Shown here: positions 17,901 to 26,543 of the stretch, one piece after another | How positions within the stretch are numbered: position 1 is the stretch's first letter | Layout of the letters: each line of letters starts with the position of its first letter | Source: Fodinicurvata fenggangensis DSM 21160 | GTDB taxonomy: Bacteria > Pseudomonadota > Alphaproteobacteria > Kiloniellales > DSM-21159 | Assembly: GCF_000686045.1 (NCBI RefSeq) | Contig: NZ_JMLV01000015.1 | Location: forward strand, 7,501 to 71,500 | Direction of reading: 5' to 3' | DNA length: 64,000 nt | Notes under the pieces: model-generated | Databases searched by the model: none | What the model was told of the DNA's origin: nothing | The model's input: the letters and a program-made list of their open reading frames with translations, nothing else | Program-made: the position numbers and the translations under genes

Positions 17901-18592
17901 GTTACAGGCCGATTGTCCCGCCGGAAAAAGACTTCGCCTTCGCTGCGCCGTGATACAGCGTCTTCCAGTGTCTTGTAGATCGGGCAGTCTTCTTCCGGAT
18001 AGGGCGAGCCATCCATGCGGCTGTGGTGGACCAGTCTATGGGAGTGCTGTCCCACCATTGCGCTGTCCTCCCATCCCAGCAGTGTGAATGCAGCCGGATT
18101 CTGTTTCAGAACGAATCCCCCTGCATCCAGGACCAGAACGGCATCGGCAATGGAATTCAGGATCAACTCGCTGGTGCGGCGTTCCTTCTGCAGCGTCTCC
18201 CGGACTTCATGCTGACGCGTGACATCAATCATCAAGCCATGCAGCCAGGTCTTTCCCTGGTTCTCATAGAAGGAGACAAGGTCGTGCAGCCAGATCGTGC
18301 GGCCGTCCGCGGCGATCATGCGGTATTCCAGTTGGTAGCTTTGTCCCTTGCTGATTTCACTCTTGCTCAGCGCGAGTATGTGCTCGGCGTCTTCGGGGTG
18401 AAGGTGCCGTACCCAGAAGTCAGGCTCGTCGGTCCACTGCTCGCGTGGGTAACCCAGAATGTCCTCAATCTTCGCGCTTACGAAGGTGTACTGCAAGCTG
18501 TCGGGGTCGGCTTCCCAGACCACGCCGTCAATAGAGGCAATCAGGTCTTCAAGCTGCCGCTGGTGCAGGGCTCCATTCTCCTGATCCGTCAT
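14996..18592 (-). CDS. Hybrid sensor histidine kinase, PAS-PAS-GAF-PAS-PAS-GAF-HisKA-HATPase-REC
   Basis: A 1198-residue cytoplasmic sensor; no signal peptide or transmembrane helix is visible. Four PAS/PAC units end at successive IDVTRQ, DVTQK, DVTRRK and DVTERK junctions (about 15-135, 140-265, 430-550, 560-680). GAF domains lie near 275-425 and 690-830. The phosphoacceptor is H833 in GGVAHDFNN, followed by the N-box LCINARDAM, the G1 box SDTGNGM, the F-box DPFFTTK and the G2 box GSGLGLSM. A receiver domain (about 1073-1198) has acidic residues VVEDDD and phosphoacceptor D1124 in LLFTDVIMPG. No separate response regulator or DNA-binding output lies nearby, so it is an orphan that probably signals by phosphorelay. 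Signal ligands are unknown. Confidence 0.92.
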   Translation of the reverse strand: MTDQENGALHQRQLEDLIASIDGVVWEADPDSLQYTFVSAKIEDILGYPREQWTDEPDFWVRHLHPEDAEHILALSKSEISKGQSYQLEYRMIAADGRTIWLHDLVSFYENQGKTWLHGLMIDVTRQHEVRETLQKERRTSELILNSIADAVLVLDAGGFVLKQNPAAFTLLGWEDSAMVGQHSHRLVHHSRMDGSPYPEEDCPIYKTLEDAVSRRSEGEVFFRRDNRPVTVDFTVAPLIDERDAVTGAVVSFRDVTQKDRFRRATQLEKEILQQVSEGTELNAVMENMLLRVESLMPGTLASIILLDDDEHHVRPGAAPSLPGSYIQTLDGVEIGPSVGSCGTAMYLGERVIVTDIENDPLWADFRPLALANGLRACWSTPIRSANGRILASFSLYYREPRAPNTSDLDLIDRLSNLTSVMIERTRALEALRKSEEKFRELAENIEEVFWISNPAGDVLHYISPAFETIWGRSRESVYEDPMLWLEAIHEEDRDHVAHTLRGQANEGFTSEYRVIRPDGSLCWISDKGTMIRDAQGQVLRVMGTARDVTRRKQAELALRESEQRFQAISSAVSDVLWDWDLRTGRLWWSPDVQKLLGCSPEDLDTPEKWGQWLHSDDRARVQYDVQQAIRDRQKFWESEYRLLRKDGETLHVEDHASLIPDSEGTPIRLVGGMSDVTERKHHQMQLRERIKELRCLYRVLEVTSDPLQPIETVCEQIVEVLPESLLHTDISVARIELEENHYKSPGWSQPAHSLRGTIESNDQVMGIVEVGYREIRHTGFGQNELFSSEEGEMVQAVASHIGRMLENRRLSERLSQSERLKAIGELTGGVAHDFNNLLTVILGNTEAMTAALPKDHELHPLVEMTQTAAERSADLTQHLLAFARQQPLSPEPTDVASLVQDMSGLLRRTLGEHIQIDILAGNTVWKALVDPVQLESAVLNLCINARDAMPERGHLTIEVQNVHLDKGYGQGDERIPPGPYVMLAISDTGNGMPSDVVARAFDPFFTTKETGKGSGLGLSMVYGFARQSRGQAVIYSEEGQGTTVKLYLPRGFSDPENERASTETDEITGGPERILVVEDDDLVRGHVIGQLESLGYRVVSAENGTQALKILEREADLDLLFTDVIMPGGLNGGELAEKARELHPNLPVLFTSGYTDSAIVHHGQVDPGVHLLTKPYRRQALAEKLREVLAENAPPRT

Positions 18593-18935
18593 CCCGGTCG
18601 CCCTTATTCCGTGCCTGAAAAAGACTGCAGCAGGCCCGCTCGTACCACAATCTGATTCTTATTCATTTTCCGGCAGCCTGTCAGCTTTTGGCGGCAGTAA
18701 TGAGCATGGTAAGCAAGTATCAGACCCCAGCAGGCGGCATTCAGATATTTCTGCCATCACTTGCTTCTATTACAGGATAATCCTGTTATGCTCCCGAAAG
18801 GTCAGGTGACACTGTCAGTGTAGTGCGTGGCAATGTCCCTGATTCTCCCCTTTGCTTTTTGGCACGTCATAAAGCAACTCGATCAATGAAATAAGGCGTG
18901 GGCGAGGGGATAGGAAAAAACAACAGGAGGCTTGA
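18593..18935. other. 343-nt noncoding gap between divergent genes
   Basis: No open frame with recognisable protein is seen. The gap separates the leftward hybrid kinase from the rightward amino acid importer and must hold both promoters. One promoter/palindrome element at 18761-18789 is described separately. The last 30 nt carry an AACAGGAGG ribosome site for the binding protein. I see no riboswitch. Confidence 0.6.
18761..18789 (+). promoter_or_regulatory. Candidate promoter with a palindrome in the spacer
   Basis: TTGCTT (18761-18766), a 17-nt spacer and TGTTAT (18784-18789) form a reasonable sigma70 promoter for the amino acid importer operon, leaving a leader of about 140 nt. The 7-1-7 palindrome ACAGGAT-A-ATCCTGT at 18772-18786 fills the spacer and touches the -10, so it may be an operator. 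The bound regulator is unknown. Confidence 0.5.
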
Positions 18936-19772
18936 ATGAGAAAGAAATTGCAGGGGCTGGTTGGCGGTACGGCATTCGCCGTTGTTGGCGCACTGGGCCT
19001 GAATGCGGCGAACGCCGAGGCGCTTGTGGCCGGAGTGGAGGCATCCTTCCCGCCCTGGGCCTATGTGGAGGATGGCGAATACAAGGGCATAGCCATTGAT
19101 GCGATGCGCGCTATTGCCGAAGACCAGGACATGGAGGTCGAGTTCAAGGATCTTCCATGGCCTTCCCTGATCCCGGCGCTGGCCAAGGGGCGCATCGACC
19201 TGCTGGTGACTGGCCTGAACATCACCGAGGAACGCAACGAGGTTCTCGATTTCTCGATTCCCTGGTGGGAGAATGATGACGAGGTTCTGGTGGCCGAGGA
19301 CTCGGACCTGAACGTGGTCACGGCACTTTGCTGCGGGGCCACCGTGGGCGCCCAGGGCGGTGCCACACAGTATCAGTGGCTGGAAGACAACCTGGAAGCC
19401 AATGAGGACGTGGACGTCACGTTGCGCAGTTATGAGGACTATGTGACCGCCATCGAGGATATGGGGACTGGGCGCCTGGATGCCGTGGTCACCTCCACCG
19501 ATACGGCCGAGGATTTCATCGCCAAGGACCGGCCGGTGAAGATCGTCGGAACGATCCAGCAGAACCAGCCGCAGGCGCTGGCGGTCCAGAAAGGCGATCC
19601 CAACGAGATCCTAGGCAAGCTGAACGCCGGTATCATGAACATCTACGAATCCGGTCAGTGGACCGAGATCGTGAAAGAGTACTCTCCGCAGTCCACAATC
19701 CGGAGCATTCCGACGACAATGCCGGACTACGTGGATGCCTACGAGGAGCCGATACCCGGCTATTCCGACTGA
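18936..19772 (+). CDS. ABC importer substrate-binding protein, polar amino acid type (SBP family 3)
   Basis: A 278-residue periplasmic binding protein of the HisJ/GlnH class. The signal peptide ends near NAANAEA. The two-lobe family pattern is visible: FPPWAYVEDGEYKGIAIDAMRAI, then the ligand-site block LAKGRIDLLVTGLNITEERNEVLDFSIPWW, then ATVGAQGGATQYQWL. The residue after NITEER and the aromatic WW pair sit where the ligand side chain is held; I cannot assign the amino acid. A CC pair (TALCCGATVG) near the hinge is unusual for the class. It is the first gene of a four-gene importer operon and is followed by a perfect hairpin before the first permease. Confidence 0.9.
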   Translation: MRKKLQGLVGGTAFAVVGALGLNAANAEALVAGVEASFPPWAYVEDGEYKGIAIDAMRAIAEDQDMEVEFKDLPWPSLIPALAKGRIDLLVTGLNITEERNEVLDFSIPWWENDDEVLVAEDSDLNVVTALCCGATVGAQGGATQYQWLEDNLEANEDVDVTLRSYEDYVTAIEDMGTGRLDAVVTSTDTAEDFIAKDRPVKIVGTIQQNQPQALAVQKGDPNEILGKLNAGIMNIYESGQWTEIVKEYSPQSTIRSIPTTMPDYVDAYEEPIPGYSD

Positions 19773-19778
19773 GACCCC

Positions 19779-19804
19779 TGCGGCGGAGCCATGGCTCCGC
19801 CGCA
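19779..19804 (+). other. Perfect 26-nt palindromic hairpin after the binding-protein gene
   Basis: Thirteen bases, TGCGGCGGAGCCA, are followed immediately by their exact reverse complement. It starts 6 nt after the binding-protein stop and ends about 30 nt before the permease start. There is no U-tract, so it is more likely a transcript-stabilising or attenuating hairpin than a full terminator. It parallels hairpins in the same position in three other transporter operons of this window. Confidence 0.7.
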
Positions 19805-19835
19805 TTCCCATCTGTAAATTCCTCCGGATCCCGGC

Positions 19836-20507
19836 ATGATCGTCGAAATCATCATAAGCCAGATGCCGTACCTGTTGCACGGTCTCTGGGTGGCCCTGCA
19901 GTTGCTGGCCTGTCTGCTGGCGCTGGGCCTTGTACTGGGTTTGTCGCTCGCACTGCTCGAGGTCTATGGCCACTGGACCCTGCGCTGGCTGGGCATCCTG
20001 TTCGAGCGGATCTTTCGCGGTATTCCCGCGATCGTCCTGTTGCTGCTGTTCTATTACGGGGTCACCGACTTCGTGGAGATCGGCTCTTTCATGGCAGCGG
20101 TGCTGGCGCTCGGACTGCGCTCGGCTGCCTATCAGTCACAGATATTCCGGGGCTGCATCCTGTCGGTGCCGCCGGGCCAGATGCAGGCCGCGCGCGCCAT
20201 GGGCATGTCCAAGATGAAGGCGGTGCGGGATATTGTCCTGCCGCAGGCCCTGCGCCTGTCCATCGGGCCCTGGACCAACGAATTCTCCAGCGAGATGAAG
20301 GCCACCTCACTGGCCTACGTCATCGGTGTGGTCGAACTGACACGCCAGGCGAAGTACATCATCTCCAGCACCCAGGGTAATATCCTGATCGTCTTTGCGG
20401 TGGTTGCGGCGCTCTACTTCATTTTCAACCGGCTGGGAAACTGGGGTCTCTACAAGCTGGAAAAGAAGCTGGCCGTGCCGGGATTCGAACAGAGAGGGGA
20501 CGCCTGA
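19836..20507 (+). CDS. Amino acid ABC importer permease (HisM/GlnP family), first
   Basis: A 223-residue inner-membrane permease of the polar amino acid family. Five hydrophobic segments are apparent, beginning with YLLHGLWVALQLLACLLALGLVLGL. The EAA loop in the cytoplasm reads VPPGQMQAARAMGMSKMKAVRDIVLPQAL, the characteristic ATPase-contact motif. The preceding ERIFRGIPAIVLLLLFYYG is a family signature. Length is normal. The ATPase gene starts 2 nt after its stop codon, and a second, similar permease is encoded after that ATPase, so the channel is probably a heterodimer of the two. Confidence 0.9.
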   Translation: MIVEIIISQMPYLLHGLWVALQLLACLLALGLVLGLSLALLEVYGHWTLRWLGILFERIFRGIPAIVLLLLFYYGVTDFVEIGSFMAAVLALGLRSAAYQSQIFRGCILSVPPGQMQAARAMGMSKMKAVRDIVLPQALRLSIGPWTNEFSSEMKATSLAYVIGVVELTRQAKYIISSTQGNILIVFAVVAALYFIFNRLGNWGLYKLEKKLAVPGFEQRGDA

Positions 20508-20508
20508 A

Positions 20509-21246
20509 ATGCTCCTCAAGGTCGAGAACATTCACAAGCGCTACGACGAGACCGAGGTCCTCAAGGGCGTGTCGCTCGAGATGGAAACAGGGCAATCGAA
20601 GGTTATCATGGGGCCCTCGGGCACGGGCAAATCCACCCTGCTGCGCTGCATCAACTACCTGACACCTCCGGATGAAGGCCGGGTCCTGGTCGAGGGCACG
20701 GAGATCACCTCGCGCAATCTCAACAGGATGCGCGAGAAGCTGGCCTTCGTCTTCCAGGACTTCAATCTCTTCACCCACCTGCGCGCGGTGGACAATGTGG
20801 CCATCGGTCCGCGCAAGATCCGGGGCATGAGCAGACGCGCCGCCCACGAGCTGGCCATGCGCGAGCTGGAACGGGTGGGTCTTTCCGAGCGTTCCCATGC
20901 CTATCCGGCGGAGCTCTCCGGTGGCCAGCAGCAGCGCGTTTCCATTGCCCGTGCCCTGGCCATGGAACCGAAGATCATCCTGTTCGACGAACCGACGAGC
21001 GCCCTGGATCCGGAGCTGACCGGCGAGGTGATCGCGGTCATGAAGCAGTTGGCAAGCGAGGGCATGACCATGCTGCTGGTCAGTCACGAGGTCGGTTTCG
21101 CCCGCCAGGCGGCGGACGAGATCATCTTCATGGATGGCGGCCATATCCTGGAGCAGGGACCGCCCGCCCAGCTGTTCGACGCGCCGCAGCATGAGCGCAC
21201 ACGCCAGTTTCTCAGCCGGATTGGCCAGGGTGGGGAGGCCGCATGA
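20509..21246 (+). CDS. Amino acid ABC importer ATPase (GlnQ/HisP type)
   Basis: A 245-residue ATPase of the polar amino acid importer class. It has Walker [11 protein letters not shown]-loop [12 protein letters not shown], signature LSGGQQQRV, Walker [20 protein letters not shown] and H-loop [11 protein letters not shown]; the FNLF and ALDPEL wording is typical of GlnQ-like proteins. I start it at the ATG at 20509 ([12 protein letters not shown]); residues read further upstream belong to the end of the permease gene in another frame. Its stop overlaps the start of the second permease by 4 nt (ATGA). The gene order permease-ATPase-permease is less common than permease-permease-ATPase. Confidence 0.92.
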   Translation: MLLKVENIHKRYDETEVLKGVSLEMETGQSKVIMGPSGTGKSTLLRCINYLTPPDEGRVLVEGTEITSRNLNRMREKLAFVFQDFNLFTHLRAVDNVAIGPRKIRGMSRRAAHELAMRELERVGLSERSHAYPAELSGGQQQRVSIARALAMEPKIILFDEPTSALDPELTGEVIAVMKQLASEGMTMLLVSHEVGFARQAADEIIFMDGGHILEQGPPAQLFDAPQHERTRQFLSRIGQGGEAA

Positions 21247-21902
21247 GCGAATTCTACGCCTTCGCCGTCGAGCACCTGCCCTACATCCTGGAGGGCCTGC
21301 CGATCACGCTTGGCCTCTGGGTGCTGGCCATGACCATCGGGGCGGCATTCGGTCTGGTTCTGGCCTGGGCGCGGCTTTACGGCAATACACTTGTCTATGG
21401 GGCCGCCACGGTCTATGTGGAGCTGTTCCGCGGCACGCCCATGCTGGTGCAGATGCTGTTCATCTATCTGGGCCTGCCGGAAGTCGGAATTGTCTTCGAC
21501 CCCTTTACGGCGGCCGTCATCGCCATCGGCCTCAACACCTCGGCCTACCAGGCAGAGTATTTTCGCGGCGCCATCCGCTCCATTCCCAGGGGGCAGATGC
21601 AGGCCGCCCGGGCCATGGGCATGACCCCGCTGCAGGGCCTGCGCTGGATCGTGCTGCCCCAGGCCCTGCGCCGGGTCATTCCCCAGTGGTCCAACGAGGC
21701 GATCCTGGAGCTGAAGTACACCTCGATCGCCTATGCCATCGGCGTCTCGGAGATCACCGCCCGTGCCGAGAAGGTCGGCTACGAGACATTCATGTTCTTC
21801 GAGGTCTTCCTGCTGCTGGCGCTGGTTTATATCGTGCTGACCGGAACGGTCGCACAGGTGCTGCTATACCTGGAAAAGCGCACGGCAGTGCCGGGATTGT
21901 AA
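21243..21902 (+). CDS. Amino acid ABC importer permease (HisM/GlnP family), second
   Basis: A 219-residue permease paralogous to the one at 19836. It shares VELFRGTPMLVQMLFIYLGLP and the EAA loop IPRGQMQAARAMGMTPLQGLRWIVLPQAL, and both end with an LEKR/LEKKLAVPG-like tail, which suggests duplication within the operon. Several membrane segments are visible from YILEGLPITLGLWVLAM onward. It is the last gene of the importer operon; about 225 nt without a recognisable gene follow before the efflux pair. Confidence 0.9.
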   Translation: MSEFYAFAVEHLPYILEGLPITLGLWVLAMTIGAAFGLVLAWARLYGNTLVYGAATVYVELFRGTPMLVQMLFIYLGLPEVGIVFDPFTAAVIAIGLNTSAYQAEYFRGAIRSIPRGQMQAARAMGMTPLQGLRWIVLPQALRRVIPQWSNEAILELKYTSIAYAIGVSEITARAEKVGYETFMFFEVFLLLALVYIVLTGTVAQVLLYLEKRTAVPGL

Positions 21903-22128
21903 TAAACTGAGGCTATCAACCTGCTAACCTCCTGCCCTTGATCCCCTGGACCCTGCCACTTGAACGCCATATCGAGACGTTTAGGTTAGTTTGAGACACA
22001 GAGGGTGCGCTGATAGCAACCCGAGCCTGCACCAGAGGATGGGCTTTCAAAGGGCCTGCCGCATCGCCGCGCAGTTCCGGGATCGAGGCGCAGTCCTGAA
22101 CGATAATCGAACGGGCGGCTTCATATTC

Positions 22129-23208
22129 ATGGTTTCAATGCTCCGTTATCTTTTCGCTGCCGGTCTTGCGATGGTGGCCGGAACGACTGCCCTGGCCCAG
22201 GAAGACCGGGCCGTGGTGGTCGTGAAGACAACGGAACGCGCCGATATCATCGAGCAGGTTCCCCTGACCGGTACGGTCACGTCCCCGCGGGTATCTCCCG
22301 TCTCCAGCGAGATTGCGGGCCGGGTCTCCAGAATGCATGTGGAGGGCGGCAGTCATGTCGAAAAGGGAGAGGCACTGGTGGAGCTGGATGGCGAGTTTGC
22401 CAGGCTGACCCTACGCCAGGCCGAGGCCGCCGCGCGGGAGGCGCAGGCTGCGCTGGTCGATGCACAGCGTCGCCTGAACGTCGCCCAGCGTCTGGTCGGT
22501 CAGCGGGCTGTTTCAGAGACTGAATTGCGCACGCGCGAGACTGAGGTCGAGACCGATAGGGCCGTCCTGGAAGGCTTGCAGGCGGAACGGGAGGAGCAGG
22601 CGTTGCGGCTCGAACGGCATGAAATCACCGCTCCCTTCTCAGGCGTGATTTCAAGGCGCATGACCGAAGTCGGGGCCTGGGTTGCTCCTGGAGCCGCAGT
22701 GGTCGAACTGGTGGCCATGGATGGATTGCGCATCGACGTGCCCGTGCCGCAGGATGACTTCCCGCGCCTTGCGGAGGATATGGAGATATCGGTGGACTTC
22801 GAGGCAATACCCGGAGAGGCCTTCAAGGCGCGCCTGGAGAGCAGCATTCCGGTTGCCGATCCCAGTGCCCGGACCTTTACCGCCCGTGTGGTTCTGGAGG
22901 ACGGGCAAGTGACGCTCACCCCGGGCATGTCGGCCCGCGTGACGCTGCATTTGGCAACCGGCGAGCGGGATCCGGTCATCCCGCGTGATGCGCTGATCCG
23001 ATATCCGGACGGTCGCACGGCGGTCTGGACCGTCGAAGACGGGGAGGACGGTTTGCGTGCCTCGGAGCGCCTGGTGGAGACAGGTCTGGCCTTCGACGGA
23101 CAGCTGCAGATCCGCGAGGGCCTGGAGGCCGGAGAACGCGTCGTCGTCGAGGGCAATGAAGGCCTGCGTCCGGGTCAGGCTGTGCGCCTGGACGAGGATA
23201 CCCCGTGA
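22129..23208 (+). CDS. RND efflux periplasmic adaptor (membrane fusion protein)
   Basis: A 359-residue adaptor of the HlyD/AcrA class. A signal peptide runs MVSMLRYLFAAGLAMVAG to ALAQ. The lipoyl-like halves are VSSEIAGRVSRMHVEGGSHVEKGEALVELD and HEITAPFSGVISRRMTEVGAWVAPGAAV, separated by a coiled-coil hairpin (about residues 85-165, rich in AEAAAREAQAALVDAQRRL and ETEVETDRAVLEGLQ), followed by the beta-barrel and membrane-proximal domains. No lipobox cysteine is present, so it is probably anchored by association. I chose the ATG at 22129; an in-frame ATG at 21991 would place a non-signal segment ahead of the leader. The RND pump follows after 50 nt. No outer-membrane channel gene is nearby, so the pair probably borrows a TolC-type protein. 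Confidence 0.9.
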   Translation: MVSMLRYLFAAGLAMVAGTTALAQEDRAVVVVKTTERADIIEQVPLTGTVTSPRVSPVSSEIAGRVSRMHVEGGSHVEKGEALVELDGEFARLTLRQAEAAAREAQAALVDAQRRLNVAQRLVGQRAVSETELRTRETEVETDRAVLEGLQAEREEQALRLERHEITAPFSGVISRRMTEVGAWVAPGAAVVELVAMDGLRIDVPVPQDDFPRLAEDMEISVDFEAIPGEAFKARLESSIPVADPSARTFTARVVLEDGQVTLTPGMSARVTLHLATGERDPVIPRDALIRYPDGRTAVWTVEDGEDGLRASERLVETGLAFDGQLQIREGLEAGERVVVEGNEGLRPGQAVRLDEDTP

Positions 23209-23258
23209 CGGTCGACTTGCAGACGATAGTCGGCAGCAAGCCTTCGGGGGCCTGACTC

Positions 23259-26200
23259 ATGTTCGAAGGTATCGTGCGGCGGGGGACGCTGATGACAGTG
23301 ATCCTGCTGATCCTCTGCGTGATCGGGGTGGTCGCGGCCTTGCGTATCCCGGTCCAGATGATCCCCGATCTGGAGGTACGCACGATCACTGTCCGCACGA
23401 ACTGGCCGGCCGCGACACCGCAGGACGTCGAAAAGGATATCGTGATCGAGCAGGAGGAGTACCTGAGCTCGATACCCGGACTTGAGCGGATGGTCTCCAC
23501 GGTGTCCAGCGGGCGGGCCGAGGTCGAGCTGGAATTCCCCTATGACATTGATATCACCGAAACACTGATCCGCGTGAACAACGCGTTGAGCCAGGTGCCG
23601 TCCTATCCTCAGAATGTGGACCAGCCCCGCGTCTTTGCGACCTCCTTCTCCGACAACGCCTTCATGTATTTCCGCGTGGCGCCCCTGCCTGGCAATCCGC
23701 GCGGCCTCGATATGAACATGATGGGCGATTTCATCGATGACAATGTACGCAATCGCCTGGAACGGGTTGCCGGTGTTTCGCAGGCCGAATTCCGGGGCGG
23801 GGAACGGCAGGTCCAGATATTGGTGGAACCTGACCGTCTGGCGGGTCGGGATCTCAGCCTGATCGATCTGCGCGATGCGATCACTTCGCGCAACCGCGAC
23901 GTCTCCGGCGGGGAACTGGAAAGCGGAAAGCGCAGGTACCTGTTGCGGACAGTGGGACGTTATGCGGATATCGAGGCACTGGAAGCCACGATCCTGGATC
24001 GGCGGGGCGATTCCATTCTTCGCCTTTCAGATGTGGCGAAAATCCGTCTCGGTCATTTCGAACCGGGGGAGGTCAACCTGGTCGACGGTGAGGCGGTTCT
24101 GGGTCTCTCCATACGGCGGGAAGCCGGGTCCAACGTCATCGAGATCAAGCGCGCGGTGATGGAGGAGCTCGAGGCGATCAATGCGGATGTGCTGGAACCC
24201 GCCGGTATGCGGTTGTCACTGACGAATGACGACGTCCGCTATGTCGAGGACTCGGTGACCAATGTCTGGATCAACCTGATTCTTGGCGCCTGCCTTGCCA
24301 CATTGGTGATGTATGCCTTCCTGCGGTCCTTCCGCAGCACCCTCGTGGGCGTGATCGGCATTCCCGTCTGTACCATCGCTGCCTTCCTGGGGCTCCTGCT
24401 TGCAGGCCGGACCATTAACGTCATCTCCCTTGCGGGCGTGGCCTTTGCCATCGGCATGACCCTCGACAACAGCATCGTGGTTCTGGAAAGCATCGACATG
24501 GCGCGCCGGCGGGGCCTGGATCGATTCCGCGCAGCCGTGGAAGGTGTGCGGGAGGTCTGGCCCGCGGTGGTGGCCTCGACCCTGACCACGGTGCTCGTCT
24601 TCACGCCGATCGTCTTCATCACGGAGGAGGCCGGTCAACTCTATTCCGACGTTGCGATCGCCATCTCGGCCTCGATCCTGACCTCGATGCTGGTGGCGAT
24701 CACCATCATTCCGACACTGGGGGCAAGGATCCTGACCGTAGGGGCCGATACAGGAAAGAGGCCGGAAGCTGAATCTAGTGGACTTTCGGGCAGGCAACAC
24801 AACTTTGTTCTGCGCTCTGTTGAATGGATTATCGCACGCCCCCTGCGGCGGGCCGTCTGCATGATCGTTACGCTGGCGGTCAGCGGATTCATCATTTTCG
24901 CTCTGACACCGCCGGCCGAATACCTGCCTGAAGGCGAAGAAGCCAAGACCTTCGCGACCATGAACGCCCCGCCGGGCTATAACCTCTCGACGATGACCGG
25001 AATCGCACGGGAGTTGGAGGAAAGACTGCGTCCCTATCAGAATGCAGAGCCGGGGGACTACGAGGCCGGCCGCATCCCGGTTCCGGCCCTGGGTCAATTC
25101 AGCATCTCTGCCCAGCCTCAGTCTGTTCGAATCATTGCGACAACGAAGGACCCCGGGCAGATCGAGGCACTGATGGACGAGCTGTCCCGGATCTACGAGG
25201 CCTATCCGGGCATGCGCTCGTTTGTCTCCAGGGGCTCTATCATCACCAGCAACGAGGGCGGAACGCGCAGCGTCAACCTGGACATCTCGGGTCCAGAGCT
25301 TCAGGGAATCTATCAGGTTGCTGAAGCCGCCTATCGCCAGGCCGAACAGGTGTTCGAAAATCCACGAATTCAGACCAACCCCGCCACGCTCTCGCTCTCC
25401 CAGCCAATGATCCAGGTCCATCCGGACTGGGACCGCGCCTCCGAAATGGGTTTCGATGCCGAGCAATTGGGCTTCAGCGTGGCCGCCCTGAATGACGGAG
25501 CCTTTGTCGACGAGTTCTTCAGCCAGGACGACAAGATCGATATCTATCTCTATAGCCAGACTGGGCAGGATGCGACGCCCGATCGTCTTGGCCAGTTGCC
25601 GCTCTACACGCCGCAAGGTACGACAATACCTCTCTCCTCGATCGCCCGCATCGAGGAGACGGTGGATACGAGTTCAATTCGCCGGGTCAACGGCAATCGG
25701 ACGGTTACGCTGAACATCATTCCGCCGCGTTCCGTCCCCCTGGAAGCAGGTGTCGCGCTTGTGGAGCAGGAGGTTGTGGGGCAGTTGCGTGCGGCCGGAG
25801 AGATTCCGGGAAGTATCTCCCTGGATATTTCCGGTGCGGCTGACCAGCTGGAGGCCACGCAGGACGCCTTGATTGAGAACTATGCCGTAGCCGTGGTTAT
25901 TGTCTACCTTCTGCTGGTGGCGATATTCACCCACTGGGGCTATCCGCTGCTGATCATGACAACGATTCCGCTCGGGATCGCCGGCGGAATCGTCGGGCTG
26001 GCGCTGATGAACCTTGTCGGCGGTATGCTGCCGGCTATCGGGCTGTCGGAGATCAGTCAGCCTTTCGACATGATCTCCATGCTGGGCTTCCTGATCCTCA
26101 TGGGCACGGTGGTGAACAATCCCATCCTGCTGGTTCATCGCGCCATGGAGAACATGCGCAAGGCCGGAAGCAAACCGCAGGAGGCCGTCTCCGAGGCGGT

Positions 26201-26414
26201 CGCTTCTCGACTGCGGCCGATCGCCATGTCCAGCATCACCACGATCTTCGGACTGGCACCCCTGGTCTTTGCACCCGGGTCGGGCAGTGAGCTCTACCGC
26301 GGCGTCGGGGCCATCGTGCTGTTCGGCATCATGGGGGCTGCCGTTGTTTCCCTGACCTTCCTGCCGGCCCTGACGGTCTTTGTTCTCAACTGGAGCCACC
26401 GCAAGACAACGTAA
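23259..26414 (+). CDS. RND-family efflux transporter, inner-membrane pump
   Basis: A 1051-residue proton-driven pump with the duplicated RND architecture: one N-terminal helix, a large periplasmic porter domain (about 35-335), six helices, a second porter domain (about 565-865) and five to six closing helices. The start IVRRGTLMTVILLILCVIGVVAALRIPVQMIPD is typical. In TM4 the proton-relay pair reads L-D-N (MTLDNSIVVLE), with Asn in the second acidic place, a form common in the HAE-like branch outside AcrB. TM10 carries MLGFLILMGTVVNNPILLVHRA. Substrates cannot be predicted: they may be organic solvents, drugs or lipids. It pairs with the adaptor encoded upstream. Confidence 0.93.
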   Translation: MFEGIVRRGTLMTVILLILCVIGVVAALRIPVQMIPDLEVRTITVRTNWPAATPQDVEKDIVIEQEEYLSSIPGLERMVSTVSSGRAEVELEFPYDIDITETLIRVNNALSQVPSYPQNVDQPRVFATSFSDNAFMYFRVAPLPGNPRGLDMNMMGDFIDDNVRNRLERVAGVSQAEFRGGERQVQILVEPDRLAGRDLSLIDLRDAITSRNRDVSGGELESGKRRYLLRTVGRYADIEALEATILDRRGDSILRLSDVAKIRLGHFEPGEVNLVDGEAVLGLSIRREAGSNVIEIKRAVMEELEAINADVLEPAGMRLSLTNDDVRYVEDSVTNVWINLILGACLATLVMYAFLRSFRSTLVGVIGIPVCTIAAFLGLLLAGRTINVISLAGVAFAIGMTLDNSIVVLESIDMARRRGLDRFRAAVEGVREVWPAVVASTLTTVLVFTPIVFITEEAGQLYSDVAIAISASILTSMLVAITIIPTLGARILTVGADTGKRPEAESSGLSGRQHNFVLRSVEWIIARPLRRAVCMIVTLAVSGFIIFALTPPAEYLPEGEEAKTFATMNAPPGYNLSTMTGIARELEERLRPYQNAEPGDYEAGRIPVPALGQFSISAQPQSVRIIATTKDPGQIEALMDELSRIYEAYPGMRSFVSRGSIITSNEGGTRSVNLDISGPELQGIYQVAEAAYRQAEQVFENPRIQTNPATLSLSQPMIQVHPDWDRASEMGFDAEQLGFSVAALNDGAFVDEFFSQDDKIDIYLYSQTGQDATPDRLGQLPLYTPQGTTIPLSSIARIEETVDTSSIRRVNGNRTVTLNIIPPRSVPLEAGVALVEQEVVGQLRAAGEIPGSISLDISGAADQLEATQDALIENYAVAVVIVYLLLVAIFTHWGYPLLIMTTIPLGIAGGIVGLALMNLVGGMLPAIGLSEISQPFDMISMLGFLILMGTVVNNPILLVHRAMENMRKAGSKPQEAVSEAVASRLRPIAMSSITTIFGLAPLVFAPGSGSELYRGVGAIVLFGIMGAAVVSLTFLPALTVFVLNWSHRKTT

Positions 26415-26543
26415 TGGAGTATTGAGAGATGCTTTGGGCGATGGGGCGGTGTCTCAACCTTCTCACAAGCGGCAAGGGGTCTTTTGGTGATATGCTGTCT
26501 CTGAACTGAACGCACTCCTTGCCTCCGGCATGAGGAGGGTCCA

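Noticed and set aside
24421-24500. Asn in the second acidic place of the RND TM4 proton relay.
   Set aside because: The L/V-D-N form is common in RND branches outside AcrB, so it is not treated as a defect.
24216-25616. A 466-residue reverse-strand frame inside the RND pump gene.
   Set aside because: Antisense to a full-length RND protein; the composition is that of a shadow frame.
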